Origin: Nicotiana tabacum
Taxonomy: Eukaryota > Streptophyta > Magnoliopsida > Solanales > Solanaceae
DNA: 64,000 bases
Assembly (NCBI RefSeq): GCF_000715075.1
Contig: NC_134087.1
Location: forward strand, 186,775,276-186,839,275
Direction of reading: 5' to 3'
Shown: one piece after another, positions 43,401-54,424 of the stretch
Numbering within the stretch: position 1 is the stretch's first letter
How the letters are laid out: every line of letters starts with the position of its first letter
The notes under the pieces: generated by a model
What the model was told of the DNA's origin: nothing
Seen by the model: the letters and a program-made list of their open reading frames with translations, nothing else
Databases searched by the model: none
Made by a program: the position numbers and the translations under genes

Positions 43401-44083
43401 CTTATATGTCTGAACAAGATAGTAACTTTATCTCAAAGTTACCCAGGTCCGAGTTTGGTAGATGAAGGATGCTATAAGTGATAAGGGTTATTGCTCAAGA
43501 AGATACGGATAATTCAGTCAGAGACGAAAGTCTCAAAGTTTGTGGAATCCTTGAAATAGTAGGAGTCCTATCAAAGAGGAAACTGACTATGAATAGGAAT
43601 CCTAGAAGATCTCAAGTTGCGTTTTAAATAGGATCGACTTTGGAATTCTGAACTATCCTTTCACACAGCAATTAAAGAGTCATAAGTCGTTCACTTGTGT
43701 TGACTACTTGCCTTGTATTCTTCCTAAGTTAGTTAAGCCAATATGTTTTAGGAAATTGAGTTATAATCAATTATCATAAACAATTACTGAGTTGGAGTGA
43801 GCATTTTGCTTTACAAGTTAGAGTAACTTGTGAATCAAATAAGAGAAGTAGGAGTACTGGATAGTATTTAATTACAGTCTTGTAATTGATATATTTTGGC
43901 TCATTGTTCTAGTGGAGTTGGAGTAGAAAATTCTATGTGGTAGGTCATGTTTTTTGCATCTTTTGAGCCTGGTGATTTTTCACATAAAACTCGTTGTGTT
44001 CATTTTATTTCTTGTTTACTCTATGCTTAAGGAACACGGTAAAAAACCAAGTTCTTTAGTAATCCATACGGGCACTCAAATAA
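43401..44083 (+). repeat. Sirevirus 5' LTR, right part
   Basis: Starts with the right hAT duplication cttatatg and continues to about ggcactcaaata. It contains no ORF. Together with 31412-31550 the LTR is about 0.8 kb. A TATA-like element, ttttaaatagg, near 43622 lies upstream of tcctttcacacagc and is the best promoter candidate. Confidence 0.6.
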
Positions 44084-44090
44084 AAAATTA

Positions 44091-44106
44091 TTATCAGAGC
44101 AGGTTC
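44091..44106 (+). other. Sirevirus primer-binding site, degraded
   Basis: TTATCAGAGCAGGTTC sits where Ty1/copia elements have TGGTATCAGAGC(AGG), complementary to initiator tRNA-Met; the leading TGG is lost. Confidence 0.6.
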
Positions 44107-44159
44107 TCTCATTTACACGGCTAACACCTAGAGATATCTTGGAAGCAAGAAGAGTGTTC

Positions 44160-45170
44160 CACCCGAAATTAATGAAGGACAATCAACTACCAGGCCACCC
44201 TTGTTCAATGGAAAATATTACAGTTGGTGGAAAGCAAGAATAGAAGACTTTCTGACAACTGAATACTATGAACTATGGACCATACTGAACCAAGGTCCTT
44301 TGATTCCTACTAAACAAAATGCACATAATAAAACAGTTCCAAAGGACCCCTCTGAATTCGTGGCATCATATTTTAGATTGATGGATAAGAATGCAAAGTC
44401 TAAGAAAATCTTTATTTGTGGACTTGGTCTTAATGAGTACAATAGAATTTATGTGTGCTCTAATGCAAAGTAGATATAGGATGCACTCAAAACTACTCAT
44501 GAAGGAACATACCAAGTAAAAAGATCAAGAATTGAGCTACTCATGAGAAACTACGAGCTTTTATCCATGAAGGAATCTGAGCCCGTCCAGGGTATGATGA
44601 CTAGGTTCACTATAATAACCAATGCACTGAAATCACTTGGAAAGGTGTTACTTTAGAAGAGTTGGTTAGCAAAGTTCTACGAATCCTTCCAGTTTCATGG
44701 GAATCAAAAGTCACTACAATCTAGGAAGCCAAGGAATTGGACAAAATCTCACTTGATGAGTTGGTTGGAAACATAAAAACTCATGAAATGAGAAAGATAG
44801 AACTGTGCAAGGAAGAACCAAAGAAGGATAAGGCCTTGGTTCTTAAATCATCTAAGGATGATGAATCTGACTATGATGATCCTGACGTAGCAATGTTTGC
44901 CAAGTTCAAGAAGTTCATGAAGAATTCCAAAAATGCATCCAAGAGAGAGACCAGTAATAAGCCCAAACAGATCGATAAAGCTAACTATAATGGGTGCTAC
45001 AAGTGTGGCAATCTAGATAACATGGTCAAGGACTGCCCAATGTAGCAAATTGAGTGGAGGAAATAACGAGCTAAAAAAGAGAAACGGGAGAAGATGAGAT
45101 AAAATGGCTCCAACAAAGGAAAAATCCTAGGCAAAGGATTTACTGAAGCAATAAAGCAAGCATTCTTTGC
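44160..45170 (+). pseudogene. gag: Sirevirus gag, degenerate
   Basis: Begins near PPLFNGKYYSWWKARIEDFL-type sequence (the 44201 frame lacks the first residues) and continues through KAKKI-like, RSRIELLMRNYELLS-like and KISLDELVGNIKTHEMRKI segments, diagnostic of plant Ty1/copia gag (UBN2 family). The CCHC knuckle at about 44996-45040 reads CYKCGNLDNMVKDC, with Asn in place of the zinc-binding His. An in-frame stop at 44471 and further breaks around 44650-44730 end function. An acidic tail (DSGSDQEEEDEDEA) follows in the broken frame at about 45180-45225. Confidence 0.8.
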
Positions 45171-46545
45171 AACATATGAGGACAGTGGAAGTGATCAAGA
45201 GGAAGAAGATGAGGATGAGGCTATAAGTCTCTATGTTGTGATTAATGAACACCAAACTGTAAAGACAGAACCCCCAGTACAGCTCGGAATGCTCATTGAA
45301 AGATCTCATTTGTTTGATGAACACCACTATGATGAATAGAAGCTGCGTATGGAAACATTTCTTCAGGCTACTGAGTTTGACCTATGGGTAATTGTCAGTC
45401 GTGGACCAATTCTTATAGCCTAATTGGATAGTGATGGTAACAAGTGCAACAAAAGAGAAAAGGAATATGATGAAGAAGATCGCCATCTAGTTCAAAAAAA
45501 TGCTAAAGCAAATGATCTGCTCTACCGAAGCTTGTCTAGAAACACTCTCCTCAAAGTGACTTCTTGCATCTTGCTGATGATATATGGAGGACCTTGGAAA
45601 CTGACTTTGGAAATAAAAACATTGAAGTGGCTTTAATGGTGATTGAAAAATCCAAAACTGAGGAAGAAATGATAGGAACGATGGCCATGAGTGATTGAGA
45701 AATTGAAGATGAAACAAACCAGGTAAGTATATCTGACTTGAAAGAAAATATTCATGTTATGTCCAAAAAACTATTGATGGCCATAATTGTGACCTTAATG
45801 AATGAAATGGATTAAATGAGTACTGGAAAAGATCAGCTAATAAGCAACCTTTTTTGTGTCAAACTTGATATCAAAGAGCTTGAATCTGACAAAGCTAGTT
45901 TAGAGAAACAGGTCAAAGATTTTAAGAACCAGGTTCTTGAGCTTACTTTTGAGAATGAGAAGTCTCCTGATATACATGGCAAAGGAAAAATGAGTGATAT
46001 GCAGGATAAGCTTGAAAAGGAATTAAAAATAGCTAATGATAATATTTGTGATGTTAAATGTAGAAATAAAGTCCTGTATGAAAACCTAGAAAGGCTAATT
46101 ATAAATTCTCTAGACTAAGCAAATGGCATAGATTTTCTGATGTCTTGAATTGGCTGAATGAAAATTGTAGCTCTAACAAATTTGGAATTGGCTACGGAAA
46201 ACCTGTCCTTAAGTTTGACCCAAAGTATGTAAAAATTTCTGAAAATAACATGTGCACTCATTATGGAAGAGTAGGACAGTTTAGAGACACTTGTCTTGCC
46301 TTAATTCATGCTCAGTTTAAAAATGCCTTTGATATTACTAAAAATGTAAAGAAGGAAGAGGATCCAAAGGTTAATGCTCATGTCCATACTAAGTGAATTA
46401 AGGTTAATAAGAAAATAGCTTCTAATCATCTCCCCTTCTGGAAAAGAAGAGATCTAATTCACCCCTTTTCAAACAAAAAGGGACCCAAGCTTGTGTGGGT
46501 TCCCAAAACTAACTTGTGAATTTTGGTGGAGGCTAAGGTGAGAGG
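45171..46545 (+). pseudogene. Sirevirus gag-pol linker region with coiled-coil-like segment
   Basis: Fragments of the long region between gag and protease. 45816-46118 is a Lys/Glu-rich helical segment (LDIKELESDKASLEKQVKDF). A further knuckle-like stretch at about 46244-46300 (MCTHYGRVGQFRDTC) has lost its first Cys spacing. Many stops are present. A duplicated gag-like start (KLRMETFLQATEFDLW) appears at about 45340-45395. Confidence 0.55.
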
Positions 46546-46549
46546 AAAC

Positions 46550-46960
46550 AATTAGGACTGGTATCTAGACAGTGGATGCTCAAGACATATAACTACAGAA
46601 AAGAAACACTTCCTCTCACTGACAGCTTTCTAAGGAGGGAGTGTGTTATTTGAAAATGGGAAAAGGGCCAGATAATAGGTATTGGCAAGGTTGGAAAGAC
46701 ACACTCTCATGCTATAGAAGTTGTGTATTATGTGGTAGGTCTTAAACACAATCTTCTTAGCATCTCTCAAATGTGCGACAAAGGAAATGAGGTAAAATTC
46801 AATTCCAAAATTTGCACTATCACTAAACTTGATACCGATGAATTGTGCTAAAGGGTAAGAGACATAACAATGTCTACAAGATATCAATTATGTAACTTTC
46901 CTAGAGTGAGAACACATGCTTGAGTGTAGTGGAACATGATCTACTGGTATGACATAGAAG
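46550..46960 (+). pseudogene. Sirevirus protease remnant
   Basis: The active-site segment WYLDSGCSRHIT is readable at about 46559-46594, with the catalytic Asp-Ser-Gly intact, followed by stops and by the expected HNLLSISQMCDKG segment at about 46745-46790. Ty1/copia proteases cut the gag-pol polyprotein. Confidence 0.7.
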
Positions 46961-47620
46961 ACTGGGACATGTCAGTCTCTCTCAACTCAACAAGTTGGCA
47001 GCAAAGGACTTGGTCATTGGGCTACCTAAAGTTGAGTTCACCTCTAACAAGGTATGTGATGCATGTGTTAGAGGGAAACATATCAGGTCATCCTTTAAGT
47101 CTAAAATGTTTGAAAGTACTTCTAAACCTCTAGAACTACTTCACATAGACCTATGTGGACCAATAAGAATAAAGAGTAAAGAAGGTAAGAGGTATGTGTT
47201 TGTGATTGTTGATGACTTCTTCAGGTATACATGGACACTGTTTTTGGGATTCAAAGATGAAACCTTTGATGTTTTCTGTGTATTTGTCAGAATGATTCAA
47301 CAAAAGCTAGGGTGCAATATTTTAAGTATAAGAACTGACCATGGAACTAAATTTGAAAATTCAAAATTCCTCGAGTTCTATGGCTCACAGGGTATTGATC
47401 ATAATTTCTCTTCTCCTAGGACTCCACAACAAAATGGAGTTGTAGAAATAAAAAATAGATCCTTAGAAGATATGGGGAGGACCATGTTTATTGCCAGTGG
47501 ACTGCCTAAGAGTTTCTGGACTGAGGCAATCAATACTTCTTGCTACCTGCTAAATAGATGCATGGTCAGACCCATTCTTTAGAAAACTCCCTATGAGTTA
47601 CTTTGAGGAAGAAAACCCAA
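46961..47620 (+). pseudogene. Sirevirus integrase (GAG-pre-integrase finger and core)
   Basis: The zinc-finger end reads NKVCDACVRGKHIRSSF. The core carries HIDLCGPI (first Asp), RTDHGTKFEN (second Asp) and PQQNGVVEIKNRSLEDM (catalytic Glu, with Ile where Arg is usual just after it). The 195-codon segment 46995-47582 is the longest intact pol piece and ends at a TAG. Integrase inserts the cDNA into the genome. Confidence 0.85.
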
Positions 47621-48299
47621 CATCACTCACCTGAGAGCCTTTGGGTGTAAATGTTTTGTGCAAAATAATGGGAAAGAAACTCTAGGTAAGTTTGATGATA
47701 GAAATGATGAGGGAATTTTCTTGGGTTACTCTCCACATAGCAAGGCCTATAATGTTTTTAATAAAAGAACTATGTGTTTGGAAGAAAATATTCATGTTAT
47801 TTTTTTATGAATCTAACAATTTAACTGAGAAAGGTCTGCAGGATGAAGATTATGACATAGGATTCACTAGTGATGGAGATACAAAGGAATTTGATGAAGA
47901 TGGATATGAAAATCACAAGGAAATTGACAGTGATCGTGAGGGACAAGAAGAAGGAAGAATCACTCTAACTACTAACCAGACTAATGAAGCCACACCTACT
48001 GAACCTGCTCCTTTGTGTCACTCCTCGAGGGAATCTTCTCTAGGAATACAGATCAGACCATGGAAGCATCAAAGCTCATATCATATTGAGAATATCATCT
48101 CTAATCCAAATGCAGGGGTGCAAACCGGGTATTCTCTAAGAAATCTATTTGCACTCACAACATTCCTCTCACAGGTTGAACCTAAGACCATTCAAAGAAG
48201 CTCTAAAGGATCCAGACTGGATCATAGCCATGCAAGAAGAGCTAAATCTGTTTGAGAGAAGCAAGGTCTAGCTTGGTATAGAGACCCAAGAACACAACT
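47621..48299 (+). pseudogene. Sirevirus integrase-RT linker, broken frames
   Basis: Includes the FGCKCFV...KFDDRNDEGIFLGYS segment in a broken frame (about 47640-47720), then an acidic region (SDGDTKEFDEDGYENH) and the HPIENIIS-like segment YHIENIISNPNAGVQT (about 48079-48130), which precedes RT in copia elements. Confidence 0.65.
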
Positions 48300-49178
48300 G
48301 TCATAGGTACCAGATGGAAGTTTAGAAACAAGTTGGATGAACAAGGAAATATCACAAGAAACAAGGCCAAACTAGTAGTTCAGGGATACAATCAAGAGGA
48401 GGGCATTGACTATGATGAGACATTTGCACCTGCAGCTATAATGGAGGCTATAAGAATGATGATAGCATTTGCTGCCCACATAGAGTTCACTTTATATCAG
48501 ATGGATGTAAATAGTGCCTTCTTGAATGGTTACCTGAAGGAGAAAGTGTTTGTCAAACAACCTCCTAGATTTGAAAGTGAAGAATTTTATGACGAAGTGT
48601 TCAAACTGGATAAAGCTCTTTATAGACTGAAATAGACTCCTAGAGCTTGGTATGAAAGGCTCTCCAAATTCCTCTTAGCCAAAGACTTTGTAAGAGGAAA
48701 GGTGGACAATGCTCTATTTCTAAGGAGTAGAGGGAAGAATATTCTGATTGGGCAAGTATATGTGGATGACATTATCTTTGGGGCTACCAATGAAGCAATG
48801 TGCAAGGAATTCACTGAGATAATGGGAAATGAATTTGAAATGAGCATGGTGGGTGAATTGAACTTCTTTCTATGGCTACAAATCAAGCAAATACATACTG
48901 GAACCATGATACATCAATAGAAATATATCAAAGAACTATTGAAGAAGCTCAACATGGATTCCTCTAAGTCCATTGACACGCCCATTGCAATTTCAACAAA
49001 GCTGGACCTTGATGAAGAAGAAAAAAGTATGGAACATAAACTATATAGAGGAATGATTGGGTCATTGTTGTACCTCACAGCAAGCAGGCCTGATATAGTG
49101 TTAAGTGAGTGTGGACTATATGTAAGATTTCATGCAAATCCCAAGGAATATCTCCTGAAGGGTGTCAAAGGATACTAA
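48300..49178 (+). pseudogene. Sirevirus reverse transcriptase
   Basis: KAKLVVQGYNQEEGIDYDET starts the RT domain; motif YQMDVNSAFLNGYLKE carries the first catalytic Asp, and VYVDDIIFGAT (about 48759-48790) the YVDD box. In-frame stops occur after ALYRLK (48634, TAG) and after MIHQ (48918, TAG). The ASRPDI segment is readable at about 49080-49100. A frameshift near 49150-49180 passes into RNase H. The sequence is typical of plant Ty1/copia RVT_2. Confidence 0.85.
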
Positions 49179-49710
49179 GATATCTCAAGGGGACCCTTAG
49201 CCTCTATCTATGGTATCCCAGAGAGTATAGCTTTGATCTAGTTGGTTATGCTGATGCTGACTATGCAGTTTTTCATGTTGACAAGAAAAACACTTCAAGA
49301 ATAGCTCATTTTCTAGGTTCTTATTTGGTGTCTTGGGGAACAAAGAAGAAAAGCTCAATAGCCCTATCTACAGCTGAGGTTGAATATGTGGAAGCAACAT
49401 CTTGATGTGCTCAGTTGCTATGGATAAGACAATAACTAAGGGACTATGGTATATTTGTTGATTGTATTTCCATTTTATGTGATAACACCAGTGCCATAAA
49501 CATTGCTAAAAATCCTTGTCAACACAAGAGAACCAAGCACATTGACATTAAACATAAATTTCTCAGAGACAATGTTGAAAAGGGGAATATCTCAATTAAC
49601 TTTTGTAAAACTAAAGATCAAATTACTGATATTTTTATTAAAGCTCTGAGTAGGGATCACTTTGAAAGGAATATACTAGAACTAGGTCTAATCAACTCTT
49701 CCCACTAAGT
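49150..49710 (+). pseudogene. Sirevirus RNase H
   Basis: YLKGTLSLYLWYPR, GYADADYA and GTKKKSSIALSTAEVEYVEA give the Ty1/copia RNase H. Two stops follow (TGA after EATS, TAA after WIRQ), after which HKRTKHIDIKHKFLRD and LELGLINSSH end pol at about 49708. Confidence 0.8.
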
Positions 49711-50158
49711 TGAATCCCAATAATTGGCTAGAAAAGGCATAATAAGAGTACAATGTGTTTGATTCAGCTTTATCCTTGTATTAAGCTCACACACTTGCTT
49801 ACTGTCTAAAGTTACTAGGACTTTATATTCTAAAATTAATGATATACTCAGACTTCTAATTCCGTTAGCATCACTTCCAATCATCTTCTAGTCAAAGAGT
49901 AAGGGCAAATCCTAGTGCAATTAGAGCTCAATCACTTCTGAAATCCTAACAGTCAAAGTAATTGTTATAAGATTCCCATTAGAACTCAAATTCGGTCACC
50001 TTCTCTCTTCCAGTAAAATCAGGAGTAACACCTTTAAAAGGCTCTTATGATCAGCTTCTTAGACCTCACTGTTTCTCTCAAACCCTAAGCAAGAATCGAA
50101 AGCATTTATCAAGAACTAATTCTCTCTTTCTCTTGTTCGAGTCTCTCATCTTATCAGC
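49711..50158 (+). other. Sirevirus spacer between pol and the env-like ORF
   Basis: Non-coding. The last 60 bases are pyrimidine-rich and end ctctcatcttatcag one base before the ATG of the next ORF, resembling a 3' splice site. Confidence 0.5.
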
Positions 50159-50369
50159 ATGCCTAAAGCAAGTCAAACACTCTCTAAAGCCAAATCATCA
50201 ACCAAGGCTGAAGAAAAAACCAAAATCATGAAGCCCAAATTGAAGAAAAATGCAAATCCATCAAGGGAAGCCACACCTGCTCCTTCTCTTTCGATATCCT
50301 CCATTATACCTACATCATCATCCCATGTTCCTATTGTTCATGTTGTTCCTATCATTCCCACCTCCAATG
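50159..50369 (+). pseudogene. Sirevirus env-like/third ORF, 5' part
   Basis: The frame opens MPKASQTLSKAKSSTKAEEK and continues Lys/Ser/Pro-rich (SSIIPTSSSHVPIVHVV) until cut at 50369 by the three-LTR array. It resumes at 62062 in PTS-VSPSPKTTRHTPE. Sireviruses characteristically carry such an ORF after pol; no transmembrane segment is visible in this first part, so an envelope role is not supported by the sequence itself. Confidence 0.6.
50365..50369. repeat. Target-site duplication of the three-LTR array, left copy
   Basis: CAATG here and CACTG at 62062-62066 (one mismatch). Removing the array and one copy restores the env-like frame. Confidence 0.7.
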
Positions 50370-50825
50370 TGTAAAGCCCCGGAAAATTTTGCTAAGTAAT
50401 TTAAGATTTCGTAGAGCCAAGGTAGGCTAATTATTTTATTTTATGTGAAAACAATGTTTAATGATATAATGGATATCCATTGGATATGGTAAGTTGGAAA
50501 ATTTCATAATAGACTAAAGTTGTAATTGAGTACGCACAAGACCTCACTTTGGTCAATCCTATCTCCAGTTATATAAGGTGTTGTATGATGCACAACCTAT
50601 CAAATTAAAGCTCTTTGATTCTAGTTTCCAATGCATCAAACCGTTTGTCATTTGGAGCTGTATACAAAAAGTCATGACCCTTTTACTGGACCTATGTTAG
50701 ATGCGCGTCCGCAGTGCGACTGCAGGAAAACTGACAGTTTCTGCCTCCGAGCGCAGCCAGACCTCGGTAAGAGCGCAGCCACACGTCCCAGGCATAGTTT
50801 GACCGCGGTCGCATGCCTAGCAGCT

Positions 50826-50832
50826 CTATAAA
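50826..50832 (+). promoter_or_regulatory. TATA box of family B LTR1
   Basis: ctcTATAAATacc directly follows the GC-word block. It is conserved at 54941-54947 and 58937-58943. Transcription would start near 50857. Confidence 0.6.
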
Positions 50833-52041
50833 TACCTCAAGACCGGGTATGGAGAGTCTCTAAGTCATTTTTCAAGACTAGGGCATCCTCTCCATCCCCA
50901 ATCCGGTCTAGGCATCCAATTGCACACCTAAGGTGAGTTTTTAAGTGTGTTTTCATGTTGATTTCACTTCTCAATCACTAGTTAAAACATGGTTTTGATT
51001 GGATTTCATAGGATTTCTTCAAAATCTCAAGAACATCCCAAAAGTTGTCTTTCAATATTTGGTCTACAAGAGGTAATCGTTTACCCTTAGACTTATATAT
51101 ATGGAGTTATTATAGAAATATGAGTATGAATTAAGTATTGTAACTCATGGAATAGTGATTGGAAGCCATAAGTGCCTAACCTAGGTTGTGATGGTGTTTT
51201 AGAGATTGTGAAATGGGTTAATTAAAAAGGTTGATGGTTGGGTGTGAATGGATGGTCATACATATGTTGTTGGAAGTTATAAATTGGTTAGGAATGATGG
51301 TGGAATGAATTGTTGGTTAGTAGTGATAGTTGGATGAACTAATACTACGGTTATGAGATGTAAAGATCTATACCTACAAGATGTTTGAAAATATGCCTAA
51401 ATGACATAAGTTATGGAATTTATTACTAATATTGGTCCTATTGAATGTTGTATTGTAGATTGAAGTTGCTTAAGTGTATTGGATCATTGTAGTATCATTA
51501 AGGGGCGAATTTGAGGTATGTATGGCTAAAACTCCCTCTTCTTAGAAATTAAGCTCCTTTGGTGTCCATGCAAATGTTGTTAAGACCGAAATTTAATTGA
51601 TGTATCATGTTACTTCATTTGAATTACTGTTGCAAAAATATATAAGTGAAAGGTGTGTCTCAACGTGTTCAATATGCTATCCTTGGAAATTTAAGGATGT
51701 GATAAGAATGTGAACCATGTGTTGAAATGCCTAGACTTCAAGTCAAGTTTAAACCGAGATTGTTATACCAAATTGTGTGAGAAAACTCGTTATTGTTGAT
51801 CCTCCTAATTGTTCTTATGTGTACCAAATGTATTTGATTGATTGTATCTAGTTGTTGGTAATGTATAAAGATGTTTGGGAGTGAAATAAGTGCGTTGTGG
51901 AAGATGAAATACGGCCATTGCGCCATGAAAGAAGAATCGTATGTATGGCCAAAAATAGAATATAAATTAATGATGTTGAGAGTAGCTAAAGGTACCAATG
52001 AAACTAAGTACGATATGAAAGGTTTATTGTGTATAATATGT

Positions 52042-52384
52042 GAACCCTATGGAGGGGCTATGAAATGCATAGGTATATAACGTAATATGTGAATCCTATG
52101 GACGAGCTATGAAACACATAGGTGTATAATATGATATGTGAACTCTATGGACGGACTATGAAATGCATAGGTGTATAATATGATATGTGAACCCTATGGA
52201 CGGGCTATGAAATGCATAGGTATATAATATAATATGTGAAGCCTATGGACAGACTATGAAATGCATAGGTGTATAATATGATATGTGAACCCTACGGACG
52301 GGCTATGAAAGACATAGGTGTATAATATAATATGTGAACCCTATGGACGTGCTCTGAAATGCATAGGTGTATATTATAATATGT
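52042..52384 (+). repeat. 49-bp tandem array in LTR1, 7 units
   Basis: Seven units of exactly 49 bp beginning gaaccctatggacgggctat and ending in a tatgt word, with a degenerate eighth (gaaccttactaaagg...) after it. Units alternate between tataatatgat and tataatataat endings. Confidence 0.9.
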
Positions 52385-53753
52385 GAACCTTACTAAAGGT
52401 CTCTAAAACGTATGTGTGCATAACAACAAAGAACCGAATGGTATGTGGAGATGCCTATTTAACACAAACGGTAGGTGGTTTCTATTTCGTTGCCCTTGCT
52501 TATACATGTTGTTGTGATTACATTATATTTTGTATCCCAAGTATAGTTCATATGGTTGAATTGTCCCCAAGGAAGTTCAGAGTGAGGTAAGTATAATAAA
52601 AACCTGAAATGTAAATCCATGGGACATTTTATAGTTGCGTTACGTACTATGATTTCCTTTCTATGTGGTTATTCTATTTTAAAAGAAGTTCCATTGATAA
52701 TGAACTTGAGGTGTATTATTTCTGAAATATTCTATATGACCATGATTCATGTTTCCTCTCATGGGTACTTGACCTCTTGAATTGAATGGCTTGTTGATGA
52801 TATTGATATTGATGTGAAATATGTGAAAAGAACTCGAATTATAAAATAGGGCCAAGTGACAAGAATGATGTAATGATTGTAGCCCCAAGTGCCGATGAAT
52901 TGATATGTGAAATAAATATTGAAATGAGATGATTGATGGAAAAGGGAAAACGTCTTGGTAACACGGCCTACCCGATCGGACCGAGATCGGACTCCGTGCT
53001 CTGATTCACGGTGGAATATGTATGTATATATATAGGCACAAAAATTGTGATTGAAACTGGGAGTTGGTTATGAGGTGCATATTGTGAACAATGGTATTAT
53101 GAACAATGGCATTGTGAATTATTGTGAACGATGGTGCAAAGTTTTGAAATATCCCAACCTAGAGGTATGGAAATTATGTGAAAGCTATGTGACCCTTTTT
53201 TATTTGATGATGTGGTGATCATTTAAGACTTTTGCTGAATCCTTATGATTTTTTTTTGTTCTTGTATGATAGTTCTTTCTATTGAGATGGTGTTTAGTTA
53301 TACATACTAATGCTATTCGACGACACTAACGTCCTCTTTTGCCGGGGGCGCTACATTTTTAAATGAATGTAGGTGTTTCCATAGCAGGAAGTGTTGGTCA
53401 CAACTAGTGATGCATCTTTCTTTCAGCTGACTTGGTGAGTCCCACTTTATTTCGGGGTCCTGTTTCATTTGTTTATCATGTACTTTGTATGTTGAGGTAT
53501 AGTCGGAGCCTTGTTGCCGGTATTTCAATATTATTCTTAAGTTGTATTTAGAGGCTCCGTAGACAAGTTGTGGGTGGAGTTGGTAATGGGGAATTGAATT
53601 AGAAATATTGATATATGTACAAAGTATGATTAATGGAGTCCATCTCCTCTTTATTTATAAACTAGTTTGGGTAGAAAGAAATCTAATAGGCTTGCTCAGT
53701 CGGGTTTACTCGGTTAAGCGCTGGTCGCGTTCTACGGTTTTTGGGGTGTGACA

Positions 53754-54424
53754 AACTTGGTATCAGAGCCTAAGGTTTTAAAGTGTCCTAAAATGTCTTG
53801 GAGCCGTGTCTAGTATAGTCCTTCTTATCGGTGTGTTATCAACCACATCTATAAGTTGGAGGCTACTTGAGCATTTAGGAATAACACCCTTCTTTGATAT
53901 TCTGGATCGTGCGGCAAAATTTGTTATGAAACTATTCATCCTTGTTAGGTAAGTTTAGGGGTGGAGATTATTTCTGTGAATGTGTTATGTCAAAATCCGT
54001 AAGTATAAGAGGCCACATTGAAGGCCGAGAGTGTTGTGGAAACAAGGTATTTTCTCTTGATTGTATAGCAATTGGTTTTGACTTAAAATGTACCTTCTAG
54101 GTATTATGATTTAGAAATGTGCAGTTCATGTCCATGTACCCTTATGATAATGTAGTGCTTGTAATGGTGATATTAGTATTATTGATATATACATTGTGGT
54201 GCTTTGTCTTGTTGCCGGATGTGTTTTTAGTATGGTTTTGGTGGTTCTCTAGCAGGTGGATAGGCCTAGTTACAAGGGAAACTCTGCCCAAATTTCTGAG
54301 AAATTTGGGAGTTAGTCAAAATTTGGGAGTCAAAGAGGTGTGTGAAAAGAAATAGTTTATGGTAAGTATTTGCAGATTGACTCCACTTATCATTCAAGGA
54401 TGAATGATCCTAAGCGGGGGAGAA
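53754..54424 (+). other. Family B internal region 1, non-coding
   Basis: Begins with primer-binding site TGGTATCAGAGCCTAAGG (53758) and ends with polypurine tract aagcgggggagaa. A 78-codon hydrophobic ORF (54119-54355) is present but is broken in the second internal, so it is not credible as a gene. No gag or pol motif is seen. Confidence 0.7.

Larger units (their letters stand above)
50370..53753 (+). repeat. Family B LTR1
   Basis: Starts TGTAAAGCCCCGG and ends GGGGTGTGACA. It lacks a roughly 60-bp stretch present in LTR2/3 at 54549-54607, and has about 60-70 bp (around 51077-51146) that they lack. Features: GC words 50700-50820, TATA at 50826, donor-like AAG|GTGAGT at 50930, 49-bp array 52042-52384, donor-like GAG|GTAAGT at 52584. 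Confidence 0.85.

Noticed and set aside
54119..54355. 78-codon hydrophobic ORF in family B internal region 1
   Set aside because: The matching region in internal 2 is frameshifted (missing bases near 58210), so there is no sign it is maintained.
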